A stretch of 64,000 nt of DNA from Siphonodentalium dalli (lineage: Eukaryota > Mollusca > Scaphopoda > Gadilida > Siphonodentaliidae), in NCBI GenBank assembly GCA_032622095.1, contig CP136064.1, forward strand, positions 5,571,512 to 5,635,511. The letters run 5' to 3'. This document shows positions 23,913 through 37,407 of this stretch, piece after piece. The notes under the pieces are model-generated. The model saw only the letters and a program-made list of their open reading frames with translations. It ran no database searches and was not told where the DNA came from. A program made the position numbers and the translations under genes. Numbering within the stretch: position 1 is the stretch's first letter; every line of letters starts with the position of its first letter.

Positions 23913-26900
23913 CACATTGCACTTGGAACTACCGGATCGTCCAATGAAAAGGTTCCGTTGCGCTGTAGTGTTTTATCCTAACCTATATATATATGGTGAT
24001 ACATACCAAATAAGGAATTAGCTATCATCAATAAATTCGTCGCGTCAGAACTAAACTGATCTATCTCCATTTTGGTGGGAAAATGAGATATTGGTATCTT
24101 TCGATTCGGTGCGGGATTTCCTGTCCGAAAATCACCAGATATCGTGTCTAATATATACCAAATTTGAATGAGAGGTTGTGAAATCTGTTCCATCTCAAAA
24201 CTCACTTTTTTGACAGTGCTACATGCCTATATTGTTCTATCTCCACTGTGGACCAATGAATCTATTTATTTTGTACCACGTGATTAAATAAATTTCAGTG
24301 CTAGAATGTTGTATCCCTGAGCGTCAATAGTAAGCAATGAAACCCGAACTTGGCGAGAATGCCAGTGAAGTGACAGGTTGGAAATAATGCTTTTTCACTC
24401 CTATATGGACATCTTATTTCTAGGATAATTAATTGGTTAAAATAACACTGAAAATGGCGTGATTTGGGATTTTTGCTAAATTATTGAAAAACACAAAAAA
24501 ACACTATTATATAGCACGGAATAAAAACAGAAAATTTTATACAAATTGTTCTATCGCCAAAGTGTTTTGTCGTGATTACACCCAATATATCATATATGTT
24601 TTGTCTCGAAACTCGTCATATAATAGTATTTTTACACCAGCTATCACCCGCTGCGTACTCTCTACCAAAAATGAACGAAAACGTATGAACCGGGTGGGTC
24701 AAAACTTTAAACTCGATTTCCCACAAAAATGAAAACATGGAAATAGAACACTTTAGTTCTAACGCGACATTGTGTGTTAATTACATTGTTTTTATAGACG
24801 AATCGCTCAACACTTTAATACTGCTTATATAATGCTTTAACCAATTACATTAACTCAAAATGACAGTATCAGTACCAATTGGAAAATTCTACCCCCCCCC
24901 AAGTGGGTAATGGACTCTTCAGATTTATAATAATTGTGTACCATTGGTTACACATGCAGCAAATCTGCACGTTCTTATAACCGCTTCCTTGTGAAAAATG
25001 CAGGGCAATTTCACCCGAAAATGTCCCACTTCTTAGACGATTTCTGTTTCCGTTATCACTTCTTTGCTATTCCACTTATTTGATGATTAATGAAATGTTT
25101 GAGCGTTTAAAACGCATCGACATCGATTCAGGAACAGGTATTTGGCCAAACAAAAATTGGCCAAAAAAAAAATATATATAGACCAGAAATTATTATATAA
25201 CTTAAAATTATTCATCAGGCCTATTTGTTTCTTTCAGAAAAGCGATATTGTCCGTGTGAAATCTTCCCAACAATAATTGTCAAAGGAACATCAACCAGTC
25301 GTCCAATATTCCGGCTTCATGAGTTCACCAACCACTTGCGGAATAAGATAACGCATCTCTGTTATCACGTGTTGTATTTCACATGGCGAATTTTGTATGT
25401 CGATACAGACGTCTATAGCCTCGATTGTGTCATTTTTTTTTTAAATAAAGCCTTATTGCAGTATATACATCTTTCATCGGTGTGTTTTCACGCACACCAT
25501 TTGACTGGGACTTTTATATGGTTCGCCGGTTCGATGGCTGACATGTTTTCATTCAAATGATATATTATGCACATGCATGGTTTGTGGGCCAACTCCGACG
25601 TCTTCACTTCCATTGATACACGTTGCACCATCTTCTTAGATCAGCAAGATTATTTCATCTGTAGGATGCACTTCAATAGCATGGAGATATATGCTGTCTT
25701 TGGCGACTAGTGCTTCACCCGGCAGTACATGTAATAACATCGGTAATTCTGAATTCTGAATTAAAATTACCGATATTAATTTGTGGAAATTATACATACT
25801 AAATTATGAATATTCACAGATACATATAATGTTGAGTGTCTATATGAGTGGGAATATTATGGAGAAACTGGAATGATATATATCGGCCATTTGTCCAATA
25901 TTTGTTAACATTTTGTTACTGTTAAATATATGAATTACTCAGTGCACAATCACTAATGTGTTAACTAAGAAGTGGAATCCATGTGGTCGGGCGAAAATGT
26001 ACTATCTATTGGTCATAAATATACCTCTTCAAACAACGCAGGTCGTGAATGGTTTGTAAATATGTATTTTATTGTTATTTCACAATTGTAGGTTTGTAGG
26101 ACTATTTTATGCAGGAGCCTTTTCCACTATTTTGTCGGTCACTGAAGAAAAATATGAGATTTGTTAGTGATCATTGTCGTTTTCGGTATGACTAATAACG
26201 TGCTACCTAACAATTTCCACACATAGTCGTTGCGTATTATATACGGAGCATCAATGCGAACGACGATAAATCTGACTTCGATAAATTACTGTCCAGCTCA
26301 CCTTTTATGAGTGCGGGTGCCTCCATATTGTCAAAAATCGCTAAGAAGGGGTAAAAAAAAAGAAAATCGTCTTCGAAGTGGAACATAAAACGGGACAGGA
26401 ATGATCTTCGGTGAACAGATGAGTTTATAACAGTGTTGTATGTTATGTTTTCATATAACTTTATAAATAATATATTATCTTATGTTGCGCACAATACGAT
26501 CAAATATATAGATCATTAGATACACACGTATACCGTATAAATGCGTAGAATTTTGCTTCACAATAATACAATCTACACAGATCGTAGACTAGAATGGTGG
26601 GTTCAGAATTCAGACTTGTGGAAATGGTATTAATGATATAATGAAGATATATTTGTTAAAAATGTCATGGCGTATACCATGGCATATATATACGTATAAT
26701 ATTTTGCTCTGTGTGAGTTTTTTAAACTGAACAAACAAGGGTCGTGGCGTTGTTGCATAATATTTGTATTATTACAACCTACAACGGCCATAAAAAAGAG
26801 TTTATAGACATGCTCTATATACATTCTTGCACAATGATGCATGTGTAACAAAATATACACGATTACTACGAATGTGACCGGAGCCTTGCATGTGGCAATG

Positions 26901-27587
26901 ACCCCATCATCATTACTATTTGTATATATAGAACGACCCTTGGTCCATGTATATAGTTCTGCATGTGTATAACACTATACCTATTGCTGTGTGTATATAA
27001 ACCGGGTCTATACATGTTGTGTGTAATCGTTTCTGTACACACAGTATAAGAATGCACATAGCGAGTGTATTTATGGTCTTTAATCTTAGTTCATGCAATG
27101 ACAGACATTTTCAAAATGTATTCCTTATTTAAGCGACTTAAGCGTATATATAGGATATAGCCTATAAATCATTTGCGCGGAACCGTAAATAATAGGAGTT
27201 ATTTACGCTGATGCACAAATAAGTTGCGCTTAAGTGTTAATCATTTACTCTATATTGCAATTAATTTGCACTGAACCGCATTTCACTACCAGCGAAATGT
27301 AACGTCAATAAAAATCCACATGCAATATTTGCCCCTATTTATCGACGAATATATAGGTCGATACCCTATTTAAACTGAAGTTGACTCAGAAAAGAAAAAC
27401 ACCACTCAAATTATATACCTTTTTTTTTATCAATGTTTAATTCTTAAAGCAGACTCAACCCATGGTGAGATGGCGATCACTTATTTTAGGGAAGCCCTTT
27501 TTATAAGGAATAAATGTCAATTTAAGACCGCCATAGTTTTCGAGTCCAGTTTCAAACTTGAATTTCCAATGTTGCATCGGCATGATA

Positions 27588-28250
27588 TTATCTATCTATC
27601 TATCTATCTATAGGTTTCTCCTAACCTTCATTATGCTGAAGTTTTAAAGGAGGCGCATGAGGTGTAACTATACAATTTTTGTGCAATATTTTTGGTGAAT
27701 TTTGGATTATATTTAAAAACATGATAAAACTCAGATTTGGTACAGGTTGGTTATGGGAGTTTAAAGTGGTCGCTATAGAGAGTAGATTTGAATTTGTCCA
27801 GGTCTGTGAGGGTAGCAATAGAAGGGTCGAGAGAATTCCATGCAAGGATAGTGCGAGGGTAGAATGAGGTGCGAATGTATTTGGGTCCAGTATAAAAGAA
27901 CACGAATTTATGACCTCTCGATGTTGTGAGGGGAGCGGTGTCTCGTATGTTGACAATGTTGTTTTTTATTTTATAGAACATGACAAGTGATTGGTACAAA
28001 CGCCGCTGTTCTAGAGTAGGCCATTGCAGCTGTCTTAGTATATCGGAGGCACTGCTTGGGTAGTTGTAGATGTTCATTGTGTACCGGGCTGCTCTGTGTT
28101 GGAACTTGGACCATTTCTATTTGGTCTCTTAGGTATGCTTGCCATGGATGCCATATGGTTGAGCAATATTCCAGTTTAGGGCGGACATATGTTTTATAGG
28201 CTAGTTCTTTTGTTTTGTGGTTATTTGTCCTGATTCTTTAACATTTTGAC
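27588..28250 (-). pseudogene. 3' end of a LINE reverse transcriptase (CR1/L2-like remnant)
   Basis: On the minus strand the conceptual peptide contains RPKLEYCSTIWHPW, then after a frameshift near 28110 HRAARY, LQWPTLEQRR, MFYKI and FYPRTILAWNSLD before a stop at 27751. This is the usual C-terminus of CR1/L2-type reverse transcriptases. After the stop comes about 140 bp of 3' UTR and then a (GATA)n tract (27588-27612), fitting a 3' tail made by target-primed reverse transcription. 5'-truncated and frameshifted, so dead. The exact clade is not certain. Confidence 0.85.
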
Positions 28251-28309
28251 AAAAGTTGAGGGTGAGACACGCCCTCCACTCCTTTCTTGTCGTCTTAAAT
28301 TACGTCCCT

Positions 28310-28385
28310 GGTCGAGTGGTCGCAGACTGGCCGGCGTCTGAAGAGTTGCACAGGGCTTAGCCCGGCACAGTTAGAACCAGCTAAT
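28310..28385 (+). other. Possible tRNA-like SINE head, degraded
   Basis: CCTGGTCGAGTGGTCGCAGA resembles an A-box of Leu/Ser-type tRNAs, followed by an anticodon-arm-like GACTGGCCGGCGTCTGAAGA. No B-box is convincing. It lies about 210 bp upstream of the syntaxin ATG. Confidence 0.2.
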
Positions 28386-28597
28386 CGATTAAGACTCTTC
28401 GCGCACTTACCGGAAGTAGGAAACACCAATGTAGTCATGCGCACGGATTACAAACTCTCCCGAACTGTAGTAGATATTAAAATTGTATCGATTTGTTCAT
28501 GTTTTAGCCTATTTTACTTGCTTATATGATCCCGGACAGGAATGTGTTGATTCAATATACCAAGTTTATGTAGGAGTTACTAATTTGTGTTTGTAAG

Positions 28598-28630
28598 ATG
28601 ACGAAGGACCGATTGGCAGCGTTAAAAGCG
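28598..28630 (+). CDS. Stx1A: Syntaxin-1-like exon 1
   Basis: Eleven codons from ATG, MTKDRLAALKA, ending at the donor GTAAGA. Short first coding exons of this form are usual for syntaxin-1. The context before ATG is GTAAG. Confidence 0.85.
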
Positions 28631-31600
28631 GTAAGAATGCCGGTGACATTCCCAGTCCGTCTCCGTCCGTCGGAACCAGGAAATGGGACAGGGAAGAGTT
28701 TCTGACGAATGTTGATGCTGCAACAAATCAATGAGATCGGCGTTTTATCATTTGCTATCAATTGAATAATTAGTCATTATCACAAGTCAAACTGTATTTA
28801 CTGATATTTGACGTTGTTGTCTCACAAATTGCCCAAATTTAGAAATTATTCATTTGCTGAAACTGAAATTTACTGGAATAAAAATTATCATTGATTTACA
28901 ATTATACATTACATGTTGATATTCATAATGATATAAACAGCAAATGGAAAGCTAGACAAATTTACTTGAGAAATTGTCCACCAATTTAGCCAATTATGTC
29001 ACTTCTTGGTACACACTAACAACACGTCTCAACTTCGATGGGCACATTTGTAAGCAATGGTGGACTGAGGATTTTTGAAAAGGTGGCATCATCTCGAGGA
29101 ATGTCAAAAGCATGATAGTGGATCCCCCTTGTTTGTTGGTGGGTGTTTTCGAGGACATCCCTGGAAAAAAAAAAATTTGATCCTCTACCCCTTTGGCTTT
29201 CGTACATACCTTATAAAATAGGTTGTTTCATGAGTAGAATTAGTCAATGAGTAATTCTGGATCTGAATACATCGTTACATGTATATACTTCCACGTAACA
29301 ATTATGGTATTAAATTGGTATGACAGGACATAGAAATACATGTACATGTATACACCGTAGTGTTTCTCACTTATTTCTATCCTCGCAAACTGTTAGGTGT
29401 TTACATTAGAGCTGAAACGGTTGACCCATTCTTCTAACCGGTTAACCATCGGGGTTAGCCGAATTTCAACCGGTTAACCGCTAATTTCTAGCTGACTTCT
29501 CTCACACTAATTATATTGACATTATGCCATGCTCCAGGGACAAACTTATGTGAGCTGAAATAAAGACCTTATTCACGGCATTTAACGATATTCAAAAACA
29601 GGCATTCACTGTTCTTTTGCTGGCTCTCGTGATGGGGAATGAGCAAGTGAAATTTGTGAATGGCAGGGGGGGATCGCTTATTTGCCGTGATCAGCATATG
29701 TTTGGGCATTTGTAAAACGAGTAACAATAGTATGGGTATTGGTAAAACGAGTAACAAAACTATATATTAAAGATCTGTAATATATCATTATCATTGGTAT
29801 ATCCTCCAATGAATTATAATTAAAGACAAGAAAGTAATAATTATAGAACAAAAAGGAAGGTCAGTTAGGTCAGACTCGCAGTCCTATTCAGTATTCGAGC
29901 TATTTGTCGGTATCATGATCGCAGACACTAGTGTTGGAAGGTTATAGAATTTACGTTTCGGTTTCGTTTGTTTTTGTTAAAAAAACCTCGGTTTTAGTAT
30001 GCAATCACTTAACATATAGCAATTACTGCCAAATTGAGTGTCAATTAGTCCCACAGACACAACCAGTTACAGAGTAGCATGGATCATCAATTTCCTTGAT
30101 AAAAGGGAAGATCATTGAAGAAGTTAAAGAGGTTTTGGGTTGCTTCAACTACGATGTCTGTTTGGTCACTCAATTGAATTGATCATATTAGATCACAACA
30201 GGGGGGAAGAGTGAAGACATTGTGCAGCTGATCTCAATCTTCAAACTTTGTCGACTTACATAGTTTTGTAAAACAGTGGAGTGATTCCAATTTGAATCCA
30301 TGTTGCTTCGTGCAGTATTAACTATATGTATTAAGTTACGAAAGCACGCATTGCCACACAACGCCACTTTTACGTTGTCACTTCCTTGTGTGCATTCGGT
30401 CTTGATACACAGTGACTGCACACGTGCTTTTGTCGGAAGATCAGAGAAAACTTCAAAGGGTCGGAATTGATTGAAGGTCGCCGACACTTCCAGACAGTTC
30501 GAGAATTGCTACTAAGTATCTGATACTACCGCGTGTACCAATTAATGCTTGCATTGCACTCTACTATCGGTGACACAGGATTTAGTATTAATTTTGTATC
30601 ATTTAACCTAATATTTTGAGGATTATTCACGTTCACATTCAACTGACAACGGGATGCGGTTACGTCCGGTTCATTTTTTTCTAACCGGTTACATTGCTAA
30701 CCGGTTGCTAACCGGTTATCCGTCTAACTGTTTCAGCTCTAGTTTACATGTACTTAAACTGATACTACTGGCTTGCAAAGATTAGCTCGCGTTAGGGCCC
30801 TGTGAACCATAAGAGAATCTGTTCGATCTGAAACCAATGTGGAGAATCGGTTCGATTCAAAACCGATGTGATGATTCGGTCCAGTTCGAAACCTTTGACT
30901 GGGATTCGGCTTGTATCAAATTGTTCAATTGGTCCTGCAAAATGAGCAAATCAAACACAACTGGACAATCTGACATGAATCGCTAAATGTACGGTAGATG
31001 GTAATTGCTACAGTAATCATCACTTTTTGCAACAGTATTTTAATATAAAACGGTTTATGTCTGATCCGGATTTGTGATCTCTCTCAAATAAATGTTGAGT
31101 AGTGTTCAACTCAAGCAGTATATTTGCATCTTACCATTCATGATCTTTGGTCTTGTGTGCTACATGTATGGCGCGAATCCGCTAGAGAATAGGCTGATTT
31201 CGATGCATTCAGGGTGGTTTGGTCTGGGAAACATTTCACACACCCTGGTGTTTGTTTTTCAATCAGAATTGGAAGCAAGCTGGATAAAAAAATTCAACAA
31301 TACATGTATTTGGCGAGAATAGAGCAAGAATGTCAGTACTCTTAGTATCATAATTTTGCAAACAAAATACATTCTGTAAACAACAGATATTAAATGTCAT
31401 TGTTTCTTGGTTTACGATAATGTAAACTATGTTATTTTTGGTTTACGACTGTATCACAGCCGTTCTGTAGCGTATATAAATACTACCGGAAGGTGTAATG
31501 ATTCCTGAATGTCTTTGGTACTGATAATGTTGTACTTACTGTATCAAAATGACTTTGGATTTTGGAATTTAATCCGATTCATCCTTTGCAAGTGTGATAT

Positions 31601-32895
31601 CGATACATTTTCCAGATTGGAATCACATTGTGATACAGTTAAAATATTGCAAATTCACTAGTGCAGACATGCTGACATTTACTGTTCGACTGAATTGTTT
31701 GCCAATGTGTGATTTCCATGAAAATTCTTATGTTCAATAATACAGAGATTAAACAATATCAACACACAGTTTCTCAACTTGGAAGATTCCAAACAACAAA
31801 ACAATGTTTTATTTGAGATTTTTTTGTTTGTTGACATAGGAGGATGACAGGTAGAGTGCTCTCTTCCAATAATAGGGATAATAAATTCATGTACTTGCAT
31901 GATGGGTTATACCATATTTTGGTAATAATTAAAATCGTAATTCTCAGTTTAAATGTCGCAAAATTCTGCATTCCCTGAGCTTTGTCTAATTTATAAAATT
32001 AGATGATACTACATGTAACTTAACCTCTTCATCGCTAGATGACATCATTATATCCTGTGTTGGACCATTGGATATTATGTAGTGGGTAACTGCTGAATAA
32101 TCCCAAATATTTTGAAGATGTCACACAAATCATACCTGTATAACTAATCCTATTTGGAGACCACCATTACATACCCCCTTGAACATACCCCCACTATACA
32201 TGTAGCTGTATTTAAAAATTTGAAATTCACTTCTCCTAGGGCAATTCAATTTTAGTCTGGAATTAATATCAATATAGTATCATACTATATTGATATAATT
32301 CCAGGCTAAACATTTATTTTGTGTATTAGGTCCATACTGGGTATGGACATATACTGCAGGACATACAGTAGCGTTATATTTTATCTTGCAGTCAGTACGT
32401 GAATTGGATAAGCCCTGTGGATTAGATTAGAATATTCATGAACATCTAACATGATTAATGTGCAGATTTTATTTGATTTTGGTGAAAAACCCCTATTCCT
32501 AGTTCGCTGATGTATTTAAAAATGACTAACAGCAAGTCGTAATCTTCAAGCCTCTCAGGATCCCGAGCTTTAATGTTCCACAACAAAGAAAACAAGAGTC
32601 CCTGAGGTGACAAGTTTTTTTCCTGGACATCCATGTATAGAGACAAAGTAGTATACAAGTCCGTTCATATACATGTGTATTTACCAAGCTATTTGATCAG
32701 GGTAATACGACTATAAAGTAATGTATTACCAGGTTTGATTCGAATACTGAAGATTACGAGTCACTCTAATGACTAAGTTTTTTACAGTAGCTATTATATC
32801 TTATTTCTCTTTTATAGGCTCAAAGTGATGATGATGATAGTGATGTGGCCGTGCCTGCCCAGGCTGGGGAGTTTATGGAAGTATTTTTTGAGCAG
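28598..32895 (+). CDS. Stx1A: Syntaxin-1-like gene, 5' part (exons 1-2 of a longer gene)
   Basis: Syntaxin-1 is the plasma-membrane SNARE of neurotransmitter exocytosis. Exon 1 (MTKDRLAALKA) and exon 2 (AQSDDDDSDVAV then EFMEVFFEQ) join in phase 0 to give the family's N-terminal peptide, its acidic DDDD run and the start of helix Ha, which in syntaxin-1 continues VEEIR. Only 37 of about 290 residues are present. The Habc domain, SNARE helix and membrane anchor must lie beyond 64000 unless short exons were missed. The N-terminal peptide is the part that binds Munc18. The gene is head-to-head with Ran. Confidence 0.88.
29407..30741. mobile_element. hAT element, ends TAGAGCTGAAACGGTT, syntaxin intron 1
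   Basis: Ends TAGAGCTGAAACGGTT and AACTGTTTCAGCTCTA, with perfect 8-bp duplications GTTTACAT (29399-29406 and 30742-30749). AACCGGTTA repeats cluster inside both ends. 1335 bp; the longest interior frame (minus strand, about 30.2-30.5 kb) is not a recognisable transposase. Confidence 0.92.
32251..32310. repeat. Near-perfect 60-bp hairpin
   Basis: TTTAGTCTGGAATTA plus ATATCAATATAGTAT pairs with ATACTATATTGATAT plus AATTCCAGGCTAAA around a 1-base centre. In syntaxin intron 1, about 510 bp before exon 2. Confidence 0.85.
32818..32895 (+). CDS. Stx1A: Syntaxin-1-like exon 2
   Basis: 26 codons in phase 0 between acceptor TTTTATAG and donor GTGAGA. Coding starts AQSDDDDSD and ends EFMEVFFEQ, matching the syntaxin-1 N-terminus. 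Confidence 0.9.
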
Positions 32896-32924
32896 GTGAG
32901 AATACAGCCAATTTTTATTAGTCT

Positions 32925-33375
32925 ACTCTCGGGCTCCAAATAAAAGTGCAGGCCCAATTAATAGTGCAGGGGGGAAATTCCATTGAAAGTTAGTAAAAGT
33001 GCAGACCCAAATAATAGTGCAGGGGGACTCTGAGCAAAACACCAACATGCCTGGTTAAACAAATTATTTTTTGTAGTAGGTCAAGTATAGGAATCAACAT
33101 AGTACATGTATGTCTCATGTGGTATTTTATTCAATATTAATTAAATGTCCATATGTATGCCATACATGTAAATTTGAATATGTACATGCATAAAGTTATA
33201 AGCTCATCATTTTGATATCAGAATCATATAGAAGTCTTGACTTTGTGCTCTTTTCAATTTTAATAGCCTCAAAATTCATAAACGTGCAGACCCAAATAAG
33301 CACTGTGCATGGAGTAAATTTCCCACGAAAATAATAAACGTGCATGCATGTTTATTTGGAGCCCAAGAGTATAGA
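32925..33375. mobile_element. Element with CTCTYGGGCTCCAAATAAA ends
   Basis: Left CTCTCGGGCTCCAAATAAA and right TTTATTTGGAGCCCAAGAG are inverted repeats. AGTGCAGACCCAAATAA repeats lie inside both ends. It starts 30 bp after syntaxin exon 2. Target duplication not clear. Confidence 0.65.
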
Positions 33376-34345
33376 GTAGAATATAACTGGCAAGAGCAAA
33401 CAAAAAGCTGAGTTTATGCTTGAGCAGAAGGTAATTAGATCCCTGTGAATATTAAATGTCGATATCGCCGTTATGATTTGGTCTTGACAGCGAATCAGAT
33501 CTTAGATTAGAATAATTTTGTGTATTAAATTTATCCCAATAATTTACACGTTGTTGCAACTTTTGCACAGGGTGATGTTGATATAGACATGAAACATCCA
33601 CAACAGGCCTTCATATTTCAAAACAATGCGTAACATATTTTTTGTTTGTCTGGTTTGTGTTTAGATAACCAATAGTCACACAAACCGTTATAATCACTAC
33701 AACTGATATTATCAACTACTATTGGGCTAATCATTTTGAATGTAACATTTTGGGACTTGATTGAGCAATAATTAAGGTGAAAATCAGTGTTCACAAGACT
33801 GACTTAACAGAAAATTTGACACGACATGTTTTTAGTTTGCATAATTTTCATTTTAGGTAACCTCCATGCGAACTGAACATTCATTCGCCTCAATATTTGT
33901 CGCAACACACATATTGCATTAAATTAGATGTTGGTTCACTTATGCAATATCAATAACCTGTCCAAAGGTCCCAGCATTTTAAGATCTATCGGTAACTATA
34001 TAATTGCATCATTGGATGGGTATTGGCCTATATACATGTGAATGTGCCTAGTTTTCTGCAAACTGTTCGAACAAGCATGTGACCGACATTGAGGACCTAC
34101 ATGTACGTGTACGATATACACTGGTGGCTAGCCAATTCAATTCACGATTGGAATTGATACCGACTTCCTGACTTAATGTCAGATTTTGAATCTCCGGATT
34201 CGTAGGAACCTAAAGGATATGGATGTATATCACTAATCACTTGTAGTTCAGCTAGTTCTTGTGGAGCTTGTAGTTCTATGAATATGGTGGAGCTTGGCAT
34301 TGCTAGAAATTCCCACCAAACACATGCCAAACAGTTGACTTAATA

Positions 34346-34720
34346 CCCTGCTGGACAAAACAAGTGTCCACTTAACTGCGGTGCAGTTAGCGTTGCCACC
34401 GCGACCGAAATACAACTACACCGCGGCTCCACCGGCTAACTACAGTTGGGCCGCGGTTTATTGCCATTGGGCATGGTGTAGTTGCTGCGGTGTACTTTCA
34501 TTAAACTGAAAAAAGATGATACAAACCAGAAATCTTAACCACGGTGTACATGTCATTCGGCTGCGAGGGTAGTTGCCGTTCGGCCACAGTGAACTTGCTG
34601 TTCGGCCGCAGTGTACTTGCCGTTCGACCGCGGTGCTCAACTGCAGTTACAAACTCTGACACCGTGGCTGAACGGCAAATACACCGCGGTGCCAATGGAC
34701 ACTTGTTTTGTCCAGCGGGG
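34346..34720. mobile_element. TA-flanked MITE with CCGCGG-rich interior
   Basis: Ends CCCTGCTGGACAAAAC and GTTTTGTCCAGCGGGG, extending through AAGTGTCCA / TGGACACTT, flanked by TA on each side (34344-34345, 34721-34722), as for Tc1/mariner-type elements. The interior is rich in ACCGCGG and TTCGGCCGC words, unlike its surroundings. Confidence 0.75.
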
Positions 34721-35484
34721 TAGATTTTAGTATAAAAAACCATAGCACATAAGTGGTCATATGAAAATATTTGTTCTGGATCTTAAACACATACATGTCC
34801 CAGGTTTTTGGTATACATAATGTATATCAGTATTTCAAAGTGTTTGCTTATGTGTCCCAGCGCATGTTAGATGAGAATGGGATGGCTGTAAGCTGTTAAA
34901 GCTTATATTGCCATATCGCCATTTCATATGGGTGATTACTTATCTATAATTCATTGAAATTGTGTTTGTCTGTCACTAACTGGGGTCCCCGACATTGCTC
35001 GGGTGAAGAATGTGTAATTTATTAGTGGCCCTTCAAGTCATTTAAAATAATTATTAGTCATCTGGGGTAAACAGCGCCGGATAAAGTTTCAGCTATCTTT
35101 TAAGTTGATAATAAACGATCTTTAGTGCTAATTATTAGTTCCTCTTATGTCATTTGAGGTCAACAGCACTTATCCCATGACATTCCCTGCATCATTTTAC
35201 TTTTGTGCACCAATTTCCCACCATAGCGTCTGGGCTAATAATAAATGCTCTTTATTGATCATTTAATTTATTAGTCCCCCTTTAAGTTCTCTGAGGTCAC
35301 ACACATATCCTATGACATTCCCCTTTATCTGTATTTTGATGTACTAGTATGTACCAGTAGATATTTCCTTCCTGTATGCCCCCCTCCCCCATGAAGAGCC
35401 TCACTATCCCACCCAGTGACTCAAATTTTCCTGAGCGAAGTCCATATTTCCAAAGAATATAGTCATTGTTGGATATAATTGCTG

Positions 35485-35738
35485 TTAACCCTTTACCCAA
35501 CAGAAGGGCCCTGTGCCAATGCATAGGTCGCCTCGCATATATAAGAGAATGCATTGGCTTAACACATATAAGAGAATGCATTGGCACAGGGCAAAACTGT
35601 AACTATCACAATGTGGTCAAGGAGCCGGTTCCAATGATATCCATATTTGTATGGTTCTATTGAGACAGACCGAAGATATTTTAGGCTGTTGAAGCTTTAT
35701 TTGGCCGGTTTTGGCCGGTTTGTTGGGTAAAGGGTTAA
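35485..35738. mobile_element. TTAA-A MITE copy 3, left hairpin collapsed
   Basis: Intact TTAA flanks and ends. The left P1 is truncated (GCATAGGTCGCCTC...), and the second hairpin is reduced to one arm. Confidence 0.85.
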
Positions 35739-35871
35739 CATGACATGTGTCATATGATCCCAAATCAATCAGCAAAATGAGATCTCTTAATTTATACTCC
35801 TATGAAACCGTATAGGCTAAGAACATTTCACTTGATGCTTCTGTTGTTGTTTAATAAGTGGGTCATATGCT

Positions 35872-36365
35872 CAACACACTCTGGCCATGGGAAATACCCA
35901 TGTTTTAACTCACTGGCCATGGGAAATACCCAGGTTTTAACACACTCGGGCCATGGGAAATACCCAGGTTTTAACTCTCTGGCCATGGGAAATACCCAGG
36001 TGTTAACACACTCTGGTCATGAGAAATACCCAGATTTAACTCACTCTGTCCACAGGAAATACCCAGGTTTGAACTCACTCTGTCCACGGGAAATACCCAG
36101 ATTTAACTCACTCTGTCCATGGGAAATACCTAGGTTTTAACACACTGGCCATGGGAAATACGCAGGTTTGAACTCACTCTGTCCACGGGAAATACCCAGA
36201 TTTAACTCACTCTGTCCATGGGAAATACCTAGGTTTTAACACACTGGCCATGGGAAATACGCAGGTTTTAACACGCTCTGGCCATGTGAAATATCCAGGT
36301 TTTTTAACACGCTCTTGTCATGGGGAAATACTCAGGTTTTAACACACTTTGGCCATGGGAAATAC
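35872..36365. repeat. Minisatellite, about 33-36 bp unit
   Basis: About 14 copies of a unit like CCATGGGAAATACCCAGGTT-TTAAC-CACTCTG. Two neighbouring multi-unit blocks (starting near 36029 and 36165) are near-identical. It abuts a broken TTAA-A MITE. Confidence 0.9.
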
Positions 36366-36546
36366 CATCGCATATATAAGAGAATGCAATGGCACAGGGC
36401 ATAACTGTAACCATCACAATGTGGTCAATGAACCGGTTCCAATGATATCCATATTTGTATGGTGTTATTGAGACAGACCGAAGATATTTTAGGCTGTTGA
36501 AGCTTTATTTGGGCGTTTTTGGCCGTTTTGTTGGGTAAAGGGTTAA
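36366..36546. mobile_element. TTAA-A MITE copy 4, right half only
   Basis: Begins at TCGCATATATAAGAG (inside P1) and runs to TGTTGGGTAAAGGG plus TTAA. The break point is in the palindrome, where the minisatellite begins. Confidence 0.85.
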
Positions 36547-37407
36547 TTTTCTTAAAACGGAGAATTGTATGATATCACTTATGTTAACTTTTCAAGATGT
36601 TGCAACATATCCTGCATCATATACTACGTTGAGGAAGTGTCTAGCTAAGAGTTATAATTACATGTAGTTGTAAATGTCAACCTGGGCTGACTAACAGTGC
36701 TTCAAGACTACTTGAATTAATTCACATTAATTTTCTTGAGTTTAAAGGTGCTCTATCAATTCATTTACAACAACAACATAATTTCCAAGAGATCGATAAT
36801 TTAAAATCATTTGTATTGTTATTTGCTAGAAGTAAAAGAGAATCATTTTGTGTTACTCATACAGCACATGTAGTTCATAGAAAGGTGTTTTAAAAGATAC
36901 ATGTAGATTTTGAATAGAAAAACATACACACATCACAGATGAACAGCGTATTGTTCTGAAAATAGCCATTCAGCGTATTGTTCTGAAAATAGCCATGTTT
37001 TCTGTCCCAGTTGATGGAAAAAAATTATATATATTTTTTTAATAATGACAATCTCTTATTTAGCTTGTCCGTCTGACATTGATTTATACAGATATGCTCT
37101 AAGTAATTAAACCCCTTTAACCAGGTTACAGGCCTGTCAGGGCCCCGGTAATATCACCAAGTCCACTGCTGTCAAACCACGATGACCGGCGGAACCGGAC
37201 GGTATTCTTGATTAATTAGCAGCCAAATACATGTAATTGATGCCTATCGTGCATTTGTTATGTAAGGTTACATACATGCATACATGTGTGTATGTACTTT
37301 GAGTTTGTCACCAAGGGGGCAGGCATGACCTATAATTTCCCATGAGGCTATATTGTTTACAAAGTTCAAATTTGAGGGTTAGTGATCTAATTATACATGT
37401 ACATATA

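Larger units (their letters stand above)
21700..27580. other. Intergenic region between Ran and syntaxin 5' ends
   Basis: AT-rich, with no recognised coding exon. It holds the GTGACGGAATCAC cluster (22.1-22.5 kb), an inverted repeat (23.2-23.4 kb) and a dispersed repeat (23.7-23.9 kb). None of the TTAA, Mar-M or hAT-E MITEs occurs here. From 24.2 to 27.5 kb I see only low-complexity AT-rich sequence. Confidence 0.5.

Noticed and set aside
25225-25560. 111-residue plus-strand frame in the intergenic region
   Set aside because: No recognisable domain, AT-rich, no splice or promoter support; consistent with chance.
28310-28385. True tRNA gene
   Set aside because: Only an A-box-like segment; B-box and acceptor stem are not present.
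30188-30487. Minus-strand frame inside a hAT element as a possible BED-finger or transposase piece
   Set aside because: Only scattered cysteines; no convincing BED or hAT dimerisation motif.
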